Notes under the pieces: generated by a model
Database searches by the model: none
What the model was told of the DNA's origin: nothing
The model's input: only the letters and a program-made list of their open reading frames with translations
In this document: piece by piece, positions 7,315 to 16,136 of the stretch
How positions within the stretch are numbered: position 1 is the stretch's first letter
How the letters are laid out: each line of letters begins with the position of its first letter
Source of the DNA: Luteipulveratus flavus
Lineage (GTDB): Bacteria > Actinomycetota > Actinomycetes > Actinomycetales > Dermatophilaceae
Length of the DNA stretch: 64,000 bases
Assembly (NCBI RefSeq): GCF_029080175.1
Contig: NZ_JARFJC010000049.1
Strand: one strand, 5' to 3'
Position numbers and translations under genes: made by a program

Positions 7315-8331
7315 ATGACCGAGCGCGAGGGCCACGGCCCGTTGCACGTCGTCGTGACCGGGGTTCGCAGCCAGACCCACCTGGTCTACGTCGCCTCCTA
7401 CCTGCGGGTCGAGCTCGCCGCCCGTACGACACCGGTGACCGTCGCCTACGTCGGGGGCGGCACGTTCCTCGGCCGCGCCTCGGTGACCGAGGACGTCGTG
7501 CTCCGGCTCCTCCCCGAGGACGACCGGCTGCGGGTGACGTTCGCCGACGGCGCGTCCCGGTGGGAGCTCCCGGAGGACGCCGAGGCGGTCTACGTCGCGG
7601 TGGGCGCGCCGGGCATCAAGCCCTGGGCCCAGCTGCGAGCGGCCAACCCGCGCAAGCGGATTCGCGTGGTGGTCACCGACGAGGGCATCGGTACCTACGG
7701 CGACTGGCGCACCCGCCGGGAGGCCTGGGCGCGCCAGGGTGTGCCCGAGCCGTGGCGCTCGGTCCGGACCGCCGCTGTCACCGCCGGCGCGCGCACCCTC
7801 ACGACCCGGCGCTGGCCGACCTACGTGGCTGACCAGGGCCGCTGGACCGTCGTCGACGAGGTGGCCGCGGAGTTCCACCGGCACACCACCGGTGTCGATC
7901 CGACGAGCGACAGCCGGACCGTCGTGCTCGCGACCCAGCCCTGGGCCGACCTCGGCCTGCTGGACGAGGACACCTACCTGGAGCACGTCGGGCAGCTGGT
8001 GACCGCGGTCGACCGTGCCGGTGGCCGGCTCGTCGTCCGGCCGCACCCGGCGGAGTCACGGGAGCGCTACGCCGGGCTGGAGGTCATGTCCGGCAGCGGT
8101 CCGGCCGAGCTCGACCCGGACGTGGTGCGGGCGGCGGCCGTGATCGGCGGCGGCAGCACCGCGGTGCTCAACCTCGCGGCGGTCTTCGGGCTGCAGGCCG
8201 TACGGGTGACGCCGCCCGGGCTGGAGCACCTGGACCGCGCCCTGGGCGACGACCAGCGCGCCCTCCTGGAGACGTTCACCGGCCCGGTGACGCCCGCCGA
8301 CCGGGTCCACGAGCGACTCCGGCTGCGCTGA
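7315..8331 (+). CDS. Sialyl/nonulosonic acid transferase-like glycosyltransferase
   Basis: A 338-residue GT-B-like protein with the hallmarks of bacterial sialyl- and polysialyltransferases. VVTDEGIGTYGDW (DEG at 122-124) corresponds to the D/E-D/E-G motif, VVRPHPAE (HP at 244-245) to the CMP-binding HP motif, and IGGGSTAVLNLAAVFG (from 277) to the serine motif near the C-terminus. In this setting, with pse genes 7 kb to the left, it is the best candidate for moving a CMP-activated nonulosonic acid to the glycan. Family assignment is by motif only. ATG start one base after the GT2 stop. Confidence 0.58.
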   Translation: MTEREGHGPLHVVVTGVRSQTHLVYVASYLRVELAARTTPVTVAYVGGGTFLGRASVTEDVVLRLLPEDDRLRVTFADGASRWELPEDAEAVYVAVGAPGIKPWAQLRAANPRKRIRVVVTDEGIGTYGDWRTRREAWARQGVPEPWRSVRTAAVTAGARTLTTRRWPTYVADQGRWTVVDEVAAEFHRHTTGVDPTSDSRTVVLATQPWADLGLLDEDTYLEHVGQLVTAVDRAGGRLVVRPHPAESRERYAGLEVMSGSGPAELDPDVVRAAAVIGGGSTAVLNLAAVFGLQAVRVTPPGLEHLDRALGDDQRALLETFTGPVTPADRVHERLRLR

Positions 8332-8373
8332 GTCGCATCCCCTCCGTCAGACCTCCCGGTTACCCTCGATCAG

Positions 8374-9165
8374 GTGAAGGGAGACTCGCCGGGACAGCAC
8401 CACGGGACCCCCGCATCGCGGGCCGCAGGCGCCGAGGTGCGCCGGCTCGCCGGCTCACCCGCGGTGCAGCGGATCGCCGGACGCGTGCGTGATGCCGCCC
8501 GGCAGACCGCGACGCGCATCCCTCGTGCCGACGTGACGGTGCGGCTGCGGTCCGCCGACCTGCGCGGCGTACGGACCTCCGACGTCCTCGTCGACGGCGT
8601 CGAGGCGCGGGCCGCTCGGCGCACCGCTCGGTCGCTCGGCCTGTCACGCACCCTCGACGACACCTCCGCCTGGGCGGCGCTCGGTGCCCTCGCGGCCCTG
8701 ATGCGCGTGGCCGACGACGGCCGGCGCCGCGCGGTCGTGCTCGATGCCTCAGGTCCGCGGTCGCTGTTCTCCCGGTGGGCGACCAGGGCGGGCTTCGCCC
8801 CGGTCCACCTCGACGTCACGCGCCCGGACGTGGTGGGGACCTCCATCGACGCGGGCACCGTCGACCTGTTCGCCCGGATCCACCCGCGCTCGCTGCGGGC
8901 GGACGAGGCCGACGTCGACCTGGTGATCGGCTCGACCGCGCTGCGTCGCGGCGGGCTCATGGCCGTCACGCTGCGCCTGGGCCCCGCCGCGGAGGGCGGG
9001 GTGGGCGTCGCCGAGCTGCGAGCCCTCGTCGCCCGTGCCGACGAGCAGGGCCTGAGCCTGGTCGGTGAGCTGGGGGTGGCCGACGGTCTGCGGCTGCGAG
9101 CGGCGCAGCGGGTGGAGGGTGACACCAGCGTCGGCCTGGCGCTGCTGACCTTCCGGCGCCGGTGA
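8374..9165 (+). CDS. Uncharacterised Rossmann-like protein of the glycan cluster
   Basis: A 263-residue protein without a recognisable family. The N-terminal 55 residues are basic and unstructured. The rest alternates strands and helices (RRRAVVLDASGPRSLFSRW, APVHLDVTRPDVVG, ADVDLVIGSTALRRGGLMAVTL), with the order expected of a divergent methyltransferase-type Rossmann fold that has lost the glycine loop. It resembles the N-terminal part of the 4993-6384 protein in style. It follows the sialyltransferase-like gene by 42 bases and overlaps the DNA glycosylase by 4 bases (GTGA). A function in glycan assembly is a guess from position. Confidence 0.5.
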   Translation: MKGDSPGQHHGTPASRAAGAEVRRLAGSPAVQRIAGRVRDAARQTATRIPRADVTVRLRSADLRGVRTSDVLVDGVEARAARRTARSLGLSRTLDDTSAWAALGALAALMRVADDGRRRAVVLDASGPRSLFSRWATRAGFAPVHLDVTRPDVVGTSIDAGTVDLFARIHPRSLRADEADVDLVIGSTALRRGGLMAVTLRLGPAAEGGVGVAELRALVARADEQGLSLVGELGVADGLRLRAAQRVEGDTSVGLALLTFRRR

Positions 9166-10094
9166 GCGGGCAGCCGACGGTCCGCGTCTGGGCGCCGGGC
9201 CGTCCCGTCCCGATGGGAGCCATCCTGTCCGGGCTGCGCCACGGCGGGTACGACCCGACCTGGCGCACCGACGGCTCGGGCCTGTGGCGGGCGAGCCGTA
9301 CGCCGGACGGTCCGGTCACCATGCACCTCACCCTCGCGCGGGCCGACGTCGCCGGGGACGCCGTGACCGCGCGGGCCTGGGGCCCGGGCGCGTCCTGGCT
9401 GCTGGACCGGCTGCCCGCGATGCTCGGCGACGGCGACGACACCGACGGTTTCGTGCCGGAGCACCCGGTCCTGGCGACCGCGCACCGGCGGGCGCAGCAC
9501 TTCCGCGTCCCGTGCAGCGGCCTGGTCATGGAGTCGCTGATCCCGGTCGTCATCGAGCAGCGGGTCACCGGCAAGCAGGCGTTCGCGGGCTACCGCAGCC
9601 TCGTGCGCCGCTACGGCGAGATCGCGCCCGGCCCCGGCGGCGAGCTCCGGCTGGTCGTGCCCCCGGACGTCCGCACCTGGCGCCGGGTCCCGTCCTGGGA
9701 GTGGCTGCGGGCGGGGGTGGACGCCGCCCGGGCCGACACGGTGGCGCGAGCCCTGTCGGTGGCCGCGCGGCTGGAGGAGTGCGCGGACCTGCCGATCGCG
9801 GACGCGCACCGACGGCTGCGAGCCGTGCCCGGCATCGGCGCCTGGACCGCTGCCGAGGTCGCCCAGCGCGCGCTCGGGGATGCCGACGCCGTGAGCGTCG
9901 GCGACTACCACGTCGCCAAGAACGTCACGTACGCGCTCGACGACGGCCGGGTCGGCGACGACGCCCGGATGCTGGCGCTGCTCCAGCCGTACGCCGGCCA
10001 CCGGTTCCGGGTGCAGCGCCTGCTGGAGCTCGCGGGCATCGCCCGGCCCCGCCGCGGTCCACGCCTCACGGTGCCGACCCACCTGCCCGCCTGA
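9162..10094 (+). CDS. AlkA-like DNA-3-methyladenine glycosylase
   Basis: A 310-residue HhH-GPD superfamily enzyme that removes alkylated bases in base-excision repair. The helix-hairpin-helix is LRAVPGIGAWTAAEV (219-233), followed by SVGDYHVAK with catalytic Asp D248. The upstream ESLIPVVIEQRVTGKQA segment (124-140) is the conserved core helix. The N-terminal 100 residues match the AlkA-type beta domain rather than the iron-sulfur EndoIII class; no C-terminal cysteine cluster is present. It starts at GTG overlapping the previous stop. Confidence 0.86.
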   Translation: MSGQPTVRVWAPGRPVPMGAILSGLRHGGYDPTWRTDGSGLWRASRTPDGPVTMHLTLARADVAGDAVTARAWGPGASWLLDRLPAMLGDGDDTDGFVPEHPVLATAHRRAQHFRVPCSGLVMESLIPVVIEQRVTGKQAFAGYRSLVRRYGEIAPGPGGELRLVVPPDVRTWRRVPSWEWLRAGVDAARADTVARALSVAARLEECADLPIADAHRRLRAVPGIGAWTAAEVAQRALGDADAVSVGDYHVAKNVTYALDDGRVGDDARMLALLQPYAGHRFRVQRLLELAGIARPRRGPRLTVPTHLPA

Positions 10095-10103
10095 GCAGGA
10101 GCC

Positions 10104-10922
10104 TCAGGACGTCACGTCCTTGCCGGCGAAGCGCGCCCAGGCCGCCAGCCACGCCACCAGCGCGTACGCGAGGGCCACGAGCACCCCGGAGCGCAGCGGC
10201 TCCCCGTTGATCGGGTCGCGGAAGATCTCGATGTACGAGGCCCAGTAGTGGTTCGGCAGGTACGGCCCGAGCCAGTCCAGCTGCGGCAGCTGGTCCAGGA
10301 TCAGGCTGAGCACGTTGACGGCGATGACCGCGATCCCGGCGCCGATCGGCTGCTCGGTGAGGGTGGAGAAGAACAGGCCGATCGCCGCGAGCGACGACAG
10401 GCAGACGACGACGTACGCCATCGCGAGCAGCACCCGCAGCACCGCGGGCCCGGTGCCGATCTGCGTCCCTGACAGCAGCGTCAGCCGGCCGCTGCCGAAG
10501 AGCGCGATGCCGATGACCGCGCCGACCCCGGCGACGACGACCACCGCCACCACCGTGAACAGCACCGTCGCTGCGTACTTCACCGCCAGCAGCCGGGCGC
10601 GGGCGACCGGCACGGTGAGCAGGTAGCGCAGCGTGCCGATGTTCGCCTCGCCCGCGATCGAGTCGCCGGCGATGATCCCCACGGCGAGCGGGAGGATGAA
10701 GGGCAGCTCCAGCCCGAGCGCGGCCAGCGGGACGAACAGGCCGTTCTCGGTGATCGAGCTGATGAAGTCGGGCGCCTCCGGCCCGGGCTCGGACACCGAG
10801 ACCTTCACGGCGATGGCCAGGACCACCGGGACGGCCGCGAGCGCGAGCAGCCCCACTTGGTTGCGGCGGCGACCGAGCACGAGCCGCAGCTCCGAGCGCA
10901 GCAGTCGGCTACCCGCTGACAT
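10104..10922 (-). CDS. ABC-2 type transporter permease
   Basis: A 272-residue integral membrane protein with about six hydrophobic helices, for example NQVGLLALAAVPVVLAIAV near the start and SGVLVALAYALVAWLAAW near the end. Between helices it has the SIAGEANIGTLRYLLTVPVARARLLAVK stretch (EANIGTLRYLL shown) typical of ABC-2 exporters, where the ATPase coupling helix docks. The ATG at 10922 overlaps the upstream ATPase gene by 14 bases, so subunits are made together. With the ATPase it should export a lipid, peptide or drug; the LolA-like neighbour suggests a lipid or lipoprotein-related substrate. Confidence 0.85.
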   Translation of the reverse strand: MSAGSRLLRSELRLVLGRRRNQVGLLALAAVPVVLAIAVKVSVSEPGPEAPDFISSITENGLFVPLAALGLELPFILPLAVGIIAGDSIAGEANIGTLRYLLTVPVARARLLAVKYAATVLFTVVAVVVVAGVGAVIGIALFGSGRLTLLSGTQIGTGPAVLRVLLAMAYVVVCLSSLAAIGLFFSTLTEQPIGAGIAVIAVNVLSLILDQLPQLDWLGPYLPNHYWASYIEIFRDPINGEPLRSGVLVALAYALVAWLAAWARFAGKDVTS

Positions 10923-11844
10923 CGAAGCCCTCGCCGGTGAGGGAGACGAACAGGTCCTCCAGGCTGCGCTCCTGCACGCCGAGGGCAAGGACGGGTACGC
11001 CGGCGCGCACCAGCGCGGGCGCGAGGTCCGTCCGCGCGACGTCTCCCAGGCCGGCGCCGACGCGGTCGTGACTGACCTCGATGTCCCGGGCTCCGAGCTG
11101 CCGCAGCACCGCCGCCGCGTCGCGCGGGCGGGTGGTCTCGACGAACGCCCGCTGCCCGGCTCCGGCGCGCAGCTCCGCGACCGGACCCTGGGCGACGAGG
11201 CTGCCATCGTGCATGACCCCGATGTGGGTGCAGATCTGCTCGACCTCCGCGAGCAGGTGGCTGGAGACCAGGACCGTCCGGCCCTCGTCGGCGAGGCCGC
11301 TCACCAGGTGCCGCACCTCCCGCGTCCCCTGCGGGTCCAGGCCGTTGGTCGGCTCGTCGAGCACCAGCAGGTCGCGCGGTGCGAGCAGGGCCGCCGCGAT
11401 CCCCAGCCGCTGACCCATGCCCAGCGAGTACGCCCGGTACCGCTTGTCCGCGGCGGCCAGCAGTCCGACGCGGTCCAGCGCCGCGTCCACCCGGCGCCGC
11501 GTGTCGCTCCGGTCCGTGCTCCCGTCGGCGTCGTCCAGCCGGGTCAGGTTGGCCCGGCCCGAGAGGTAGGGGTGAAACGCGGGACCCTCGACGAGCGCGC
11601 CGACGCGGGGGAGGACCGCGCCGGCGGACTCGGGCATCGGGCTGCCGAGCAGCGAGTGGTCACCTGCGCTCGGCCGGACCAGCCCGAGCAGCATCCGGAT
11701 GGTCGTCGTCTTGCCCGAGCCGTTCGGGCCGAGGAAGCCGTAGACGCTGCCCGTGGGCACGGCCAGGTCGATGCCCGCGACCACCGTCTGCTGACCGAAC
11801 CGCTTGGTCAGCCTTGCGCTGCGGACGGCGAGCGGGTCGCTCAC
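10909..11844 (-). CDS. ABC transporter ATP-binding protein
   Basis: A 311-residue ABC ATPase. Walker A is GPNGSGKT (39-46), the signature is YSLGMGQRLGIAAALL, and Walker B is LLVLDEPTNGLDPQ, followed by a switch histidine in VLVSSHLLAEVEQICTHIGV. The C-terminal 80 residues form the DUF4162-like extension common in ABC-2 exporters (CcmA/DrrA type). It overlaps the LolA-like gene by 4 bases and the permease by 14, so one leftward operon of three genes is clear. Confidence 0.92.
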   Translation of the reverse strand: MSDPLAVRSARLTKRFGQQTVVAGIDLAVPTGSVYGFLGPNGSGKTTTIRMLLGLVRPSAGDHSLLGSPMPESAGAVLPRVGALVEGPAFHPYLSGRANLTRLDDADGSTDRSDTRRRVDAALDRVGLLAAADKRYRAYSLGMGQRLGIAAALLAPRDLLVLDEPTNGLDPQGTREVRHLVSGLADEGRTVLVSSHLLAEVEQICTHIGVMHDGSLVAQGPVAELRAGAGQRAFVETTRPRDAAAVLRQLGARDIEVSHDRVGAGLGDVARTDLAPALVRAGVPVLALGVQERSLEDLFVSLTGEGFDVSG

Positions 11845-12941
11845 CGCGCCGCTGCGGCGTACAACGTCTGCGGTGGGACGGCACCGACGAGCAGGCGGCC
11901 GTCGTCAGTGACGAGTGCGGTGAACAGCGTGCCCTGCAGCTGGTGGCCCGAGCCCCAGGCGCCCTGCACGCGGGGGAGCATGCCGACCAGCTGGTCGACC
12001 GACGGGCCGTTCTCTCCGGACTTCTGACCCGGCATCTGCTCAGGGACGCGAGCGGTGAGCACGGACGTCCAGCCGGAGCCGATCACGTTGGGCTTCGTCG
12101 CCTTGAGCAGGCCGGCGACGTCGTTCATCATGCCGGCCGAGTTCTTCTGCGGTGCAACCGTCTTCGTGGTGACGTCGGTGCCGGGCGGCGGGTTGAACGT
12201 GAACTGCCCGGCGTCCGGCCGGCCGAAGTCGACCGAGGTGAAACCGACCTCGATCGCGGGCTTGCTGATGCGGGTCGAGTGGACCTGCACCCGCAGCGGG
12301 ACGTGCGTCTTGCCGTCGATCGCGACCCGTACGTCCTTGACCAGGGAGCCGGACTGCTTGGGCTCCAGCACCAGCTCGTACGCCGCACGGCCGGCGACCG
12401 AGGTGGTGCCGTCCACCGACACGGTCGTGGACGGCTGGAGCGTGTCCAGGATGCGGCGGGACGTCTCCTGCGGGGTGGCGGGGACGCTCTCGTGGTGGGC
12501 CGCCGCGGACCCGGCCGGCAGCCGCAGGTGGGTGGCCTTCTTCTGCTGGCTCGACCACAGCCAGACGTCGTTGCCGTTGCGGACGACGTCGGACTCGCCG
12601 TTGGAGCCCAGGAGCGCGAGCCGCGTCCGGTCGGAGCCGGCGGCCCACACGCGCATGGTGTGCGTCCCGGAGATCAGCGAGCTCAGCTCGCTGCTGCTGC
12701 CGCGCCCCGCCGGACCGGGCAGGGCGGGCAGGCCCAGGTCGGCGGACGCGACGACGGTGCCCGACACGCCGGGGACCGACGCGGACTGGACGTCGTTGAG
12801 CAGCTGGGCGGCGGTCCGGGTCGGCAGCTCGGTGTCGGCGGACGCGGTCATCCGGCTCGCCACGACGCCGCCACCGATGAGGCAGGCGGCGGCGACGGGA
12901 GCGGCCCATCGCACGGACGGGTGGTCGGTGAGGAGGCTCAT
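11841..12941 (-). CDS. Secreted LolA/DUF2092-like protein
   Basis: A 366-residue exported protein. An N-terminal hydrophobic segment (WAAPVAAACLIGGGVVASRM, 12-31) is a signal anchor; there is no clear lipobox. The body reads like the LolA/LppX beta fold: AAQLLNDVQSASVPGVSGTVV, then NDVWLWSSQQKKATHLRL, then AAYELVLEPKQSGSLVKDVRVAIDG. These proteins carry lipids or lipoproteins in a hydrophobic half-barrel. It heads the operon with the ABC exporter and diverges from the two-component system 82 bases away. That layout suggests an envelope-stress or lipid-export module. The ATG at 12941 has AGGAG-like sequence upstream on its strand. Confidence 0.75.
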   Translation of the reverse strand: MSLLTDHPSVRWAAPVAAACLIGGGVVASRMTASADTELPTRTAAQLLNDVQSASVPGVSGTVVASADLGLPALPGPAGRGSSSELSSLISGTHTMRVWAAGSDRTRLALLGSNGESDVVRNGNDVWLWSSQQKKATHLRLPAGSAAAHHESVPATPQETSRRILDTLQPSTTVSVDGTTSVAGRAAYELVLEPKQSGSLVKDVRVAIDGKTHVPLRVQVHSTRISKPAIEVGFTSVDFGRPDAGQFTFNPPPGTDVTTKTVAPQKNSAGMMNDVAGLLKATKPNVIGSGWTSVLTARVPEQMPGQKSGENGPSVDQLVGMLPRVQGAWGSGHQLQGTLFTALVTDDGRLLVGAVPPQTLYAAAAR

Positions 12942-13023
12942 GACCACACTCTGCGCCGGGGTCGCTGTGAACCCGCTGAGAACCTGAGGGCGCCCACAGG
13001 TGGTGCCGTGCGACGCTGGCCGC

Positions 13024-13680
13024 GTGCGCCTGCTCGTGATCGAGGACGAGACCCGTCTGGCCCTGGCCCTGCAGCGCGGGCTGGTCGCCGAGGGCTTCGT
13101 CGTCGACGTCCGCCACGACGGGCCCTCGGGGCTGCAGGAGGCGCGGTTCGGCGGGTACGACGCGGTCGTCCTGGACATCATGCTGCCGGGCATGTCGGGC
13201 TACGACGTCGTCCGCACGCTACGGGCCGAGCAGGTGTGGGTGCCCGTCCTGATGCTCTCGGCCAAGGACGGCGAGTACGACCAGGCGGACGGTCTGGACT
13301 ACGGCGCGGACGACTACCTCACCAAGCCGTTCTCGTTCGTCGTCCTGCTCGCCCGGCTGCGAGCGCTGCTGCGCCGCGGCGCGACGGCGCGCGAGCCGGT
13401 GCTGACCGTCGGTGACATCGAGCTGGACCCCGCGCTGCGCGAGGTGCGCCGGGCGGGGGAACCGGTCGCGCTCAGCCCACGCGAGCTGACGCTCCTGGAG
13501 TACCTCCTGCGGCACCGGGACCGCGTGGTCGGCAAGGTCGAGCTGCTCGACCACGTCTGGGACTCCGCCCAGGACGTCGACCCGAACGCCGTCGAGGTCT
13601 ACGTCGGCTACCTGCGCCGCAAGCTCGGCCGCGACGCCATCCGGACCGTGCGGGGCGCCGGCTACACGGTGCGCCGATGA
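13024..13680 (+). CDS. OmpR/PhoB-family response regulator
   Basis: A 218-residue regulator. The receiver domain (1-115) has the acidic pair E7/D8, phosphoacceptor D51 in VVLDIMLPG and K101 in YLTKPF. The winged-helix domain follows with LSPRELTLLEYLLRHRDRVV and a C-terminal TVRGAGYTVRR. The GTG at 13024 is preferred over an upstream frame start because the receiver begins there (VRLLVIEDE). It overlaps its kinase gene by 4 bases. It probably controls the divergent LolA-ABC operon whose start is 82 bases away. Confidence 0.93.
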   Translation: MRLLVIEDETRLALALQRGLVAEGFVVDVRHDGPSGLQEARFGGYDAVVLDIMLPGMSGYDVVRTLRAEQVWVPVLMLSAKDGEYDQADGLDYGADDYLTKPFSFVVLLARLRALLRRGATAREPVLTVGDIELDPALREVRRAGEPVALSPRELTLLEYLLRHRDRVVGKVELLDHVWDSAQDVDPNAVEVYVGYLRRKLGRDAIRTVRGAGYTVRR

Positions 13681-15059
13681 CGGCGGCGGCCCGGCGGCTG
13701 TCGCTGCGGTGGCGGCTGATGCTGATCGGTCTGTCCGGTGTCGCCCTGGCGCTGCTGGCGGGCAGCCTGGTGCTGTACGCCGTCCTCGGCATCGCCGGGC
13801 GCGGGGCGCTGGACGAGACCGCGCGCAACACCGCCGGCGACATCGCTCTCGTCGCCGCCGGCGGTCCCCTGCCGGACCCGCTGCCCGCGTCCGGCGCACA
13901 GTCGGTGCAGGTCGTCGACGCCGCCGGACGGGTCGTCGGTGGCTCGGCGAACGCCGACCGGCTCACCGGCCTGCTGCGCCCGGAGGAGCTGGCCCGCGCT
14001 CGCGGCGGTGAGCGGATCACCGTCCCCGGACGCCGCGCCGGAGTGGCGGGTCCGCTGCGGGTCATCGCTCTCCCGGTGACCCGGTCGGGAGAGCGGCGGG
14101 ACGCCTCGACGGTCGTGGTGGCGGTGCAGGCCGCCGACGTCGTCCACGCCGAGCGGGTGCTGGCGACCACGCTGCTCGTCGTCGCGCCGCTGCTGCTGGT
14201 GGTGATGGGTCTGGTCGCGTGGTGGGTCATCGGCCGCGCCCTGCGCCCGGTCGAGAAGCTGCGCTCCGGCGCGGAGGCGATCAGCGGCGAGGCCGCGGCG
14301 ACCCGGCTGCCCGTCCCCGAGCAGGCGGACGAGATCCGGGCGCTGGCGGTGACCCTGAACGGCATGCTCGACCGGCTGGCCGGCGCGCGGGAACGTCAGC
14401 GGGGCCTGGTCGCCGACGCGGCCCACGAGCTGCGCAGCCCGCTGGCCAGCATGCAGACCCAGCTGGAGGTCGACCAGCGGGTGCGAGGCCGGGACGAGCT
14501 CACCGACGGGCTGCTGGACGACGTGACCCGCCTGTCCGCGCTGGTCGAGGACCTGCTGCTGCTCGCCCGCGCCGACGCGGCCGCCTGGACCACCGGACGG
14601 GCCGAGACGCTCACGGTCGCGCCGCTGCTCGCGGACGTCGCCACGCGCTACGCCGGTGCGCGGGTCCCGCTGACGGTCCTCCCGGTCGCCGAGCCGAACC
14701 TCACGGCACGCGCCGCGCCCGCCGAGCTGAGGCGGATGCTCACCAACCTGCTCGACAACGCCGTACGGCACGCGAGCTCGCAGGTCCGGCTCAGCGCGCG
14801 GGCCGCCGACGGCGAGGTGCTGCTGGTCGTGGAGGACGACGGGCCCGGCATCGCGCCGGCGGACCGGGAGCGCGCGTTCGAGCGCTTCACCCGGCTGGAC
14901 GACGCCCGCGGCCGCGACGCCGGTGGCAGCGGGCTCGGGCTCGCCATCGTGCAGGAGCTCGCGCGGCGGGCCCGGGGCTCGGTGGCGCTGGCGGACCGAG
15001 AGCCGGTGGACGGTACGGCGCCGTCGGGACTGCGGGTCGAGCTGCGGGTCCCGCGCTGA
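13677..15059 (+). CDS. Sensor histidine kinase (CpxA/QseC type)
   Basis: A 460-residue kinase. TM1 spans about 14-39, an extracytoplasmic sensor domain of about 120 residues follows, and TM2 spans about 163-185. A HAMP linker is next (RALRPVEKLRSGAEAIS), then the H-box AAHELRSPLASMQ with H250. The ATPase domain has NLLDNAVRHAS, VVEDDGPGI and GGSGLGLAIV. It phosphorylates the regulator encoded immediately upstream. The signal is unknown. The convergent cofE gene ends 3 bases past its stop. Confidence 0.93.
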   Translation: MTAAARRLSLRWRLMLIGLSGVALALLAGSLVLYAVLGIAGRGALDETARNTAGDIALVAAGGPLPDPLPASGAQSVQVVDAAGRVVGGSANADRLTGLLRPEELARARGGERITVPGRRAGVAGPLRVIALPVTRSGERRDASTVVVAVQAADVVHAERVLATTLLVVAPLLLVVMGLVAWWVIGRALRPVEKLRSGAEAISGEAAATRLPVPEQADEIRALAVTLNGMLDRLAGARERQRGLVADAAHELRSPLASMQTQLEVDQRVRGRDELTDGLLDDVTRLSALVEDLLLLARADAAAWTTGRAETLTVAPLLADVATRYAGARVPLTVLPVAEPNLTARAAPAELRRMLTNLLDNAVRHASSQVRLSARAADGEVLLVVEDDGPGIAPADRERAFERFTRLDDARGRDAGGSGLGLAIVQELARRARGSVALADREPVDGTAPSGLRVELRVPR

Positions 15060-15062
15060 CGA

Positions 15063-16136
15063 TCAGCCGCGGGGATCGGCGATGTGGACGGCGACCGTCG
15101 TCTCGTCGTGGCTGCCGGAGCACTGCAGCCGCTCCCCGGCCAGGGCGACCTCGAACCGGGCCCAGGCCCGTCCGAGCTCGACCGGGTCGGTGGCCCGCAG
15201 CCGGACGGTGCTCGCGTCGTCGGCCGTGTGCGCCGCCTCCACCGCGTTGCAGCCGAGCAGGGCCGTCTGCAGGGCCCGGTCGACCCGCTGGGTGAGGGTC
15301 TCCGGGAGCACCGACTCGATGCCGATGTTCAGCGACTCGGCCGACCCCGGGGCGACCCCCAGCGCGTCCCGGACCGCCTCGGCGCGGCCGAGGGAGAACC
15401 AGTCCTCGGCGTCGGAGCGGACCAGCGAACGCGCGCCCGGGCCGTCGGCGACGACGAGGTCGGGCAGACCGCGGACGACGGCGACCGGGATGCGCTCGGT
15501 CTTGCCCTTGACCAGGTCGGCGGCCGCGGCGATCTCGTCGGCGAGGCAGCGGACGGTGACGGCCAGCGGACGCCCCTCCGCGTCGTACCGGCCGCGCAGG
15601 TCGTCGGTCGGGAGCACGCCCGACACGCCGAGAGCGAGGTCGACCAGACCGGCGCGCCACGGCCGACCGGCGGTGTCGCTGAGCAGCACGCCGATGCGCA
15701 GCGCGTGCGGGACGGCGGCGAGCAGCTGGTCGTGGACCCGACGGGCGCTCGCGTCGGGGTCGTGGGGGAGGAGCAGGAGCTCGGCGTCACCGGTGTTCGA
15801 CGCGTCGATGCCGGCGCCGGCCATGACCGGCCCGGCGTGGGCGGCGACCACCCGCGTGATGCCGGTGCCCGTCGCCCGTTCGCTGACGACCCGGTGCGAC
15901 TCGCGCAGCACGAGGTCAGCTCGCTCGGAGGGGTCGTGGACGGTCGCGACCAGCCGCTCCGCCTTGGACACGATCTTGCTGGTGACGACCACGATGTCGC
16001 CGTCCTGCAGCGGTGTCCCGGCGTCCTCCAGGCATCGGACGACCAGGCGGCCGACGTCGGCCCCGGGCTCCACCTCCGGCAGCCCGACGACCGGCAGCAC
16101 CTGCAGGCCGCCGGAGCCGGTGACGGCGTCAGGCAC
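15063..16136 (-). CDS. cofE: Coenzyme F420-0:L-glutamate ligase (CofE/FbiB ligase domain) with a different C-terminal domain
   Basis: A 357-residue enzyme. Residues 1 to about 245 are the CofE ligase that adds glutamates to F420-0 with GTP: LPVVGLPEVEPGADV, GDIVVVTSKIVSKAE, and LSDTAGRPWRAG. Mycobacterial FbiB is about 450 residues and ends in an FMN nitroreductase domain that reduces dehydro-F420-0. Here that domain is absent, replaced by about 110 residues (SLGRAEAVRDALG through VAVHIADPRG) that I do not recognise. It overlaps fbiA by 8 bases, so the pair is one operon. Confidence 0.87.
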   Translation of the reverse strand: MPDAVTGSGGLQVLPVVGLPEVEPGADVGRLVVRCLEDAGTPLQDGDIVVVTSKIVSKAERLVATVHDPSERADLVLRESHRVVSERATGTGITRVVAAHAGPVMAGAGIDASNTGDAELLLLPHDPDASARRVHDQLLAAVPHALRIGVLLSDTAGRPWRAGLVDLALGVSGVLPTDDLRGRYDAEGRPLAVTVRCLADEIAAAADLVKGKTERIPVAVVRGLPDLVVADGPGARSLVRSDAEDWFSLGRAEAVRDALGVAPGSAESLNIGIESVLPETLTQRVDRALQTALLGCNAVEAAHTADDASTVRLRATDPVELGRAWARFEVALAGERLQCSGSHDETTVAVHIADPRG

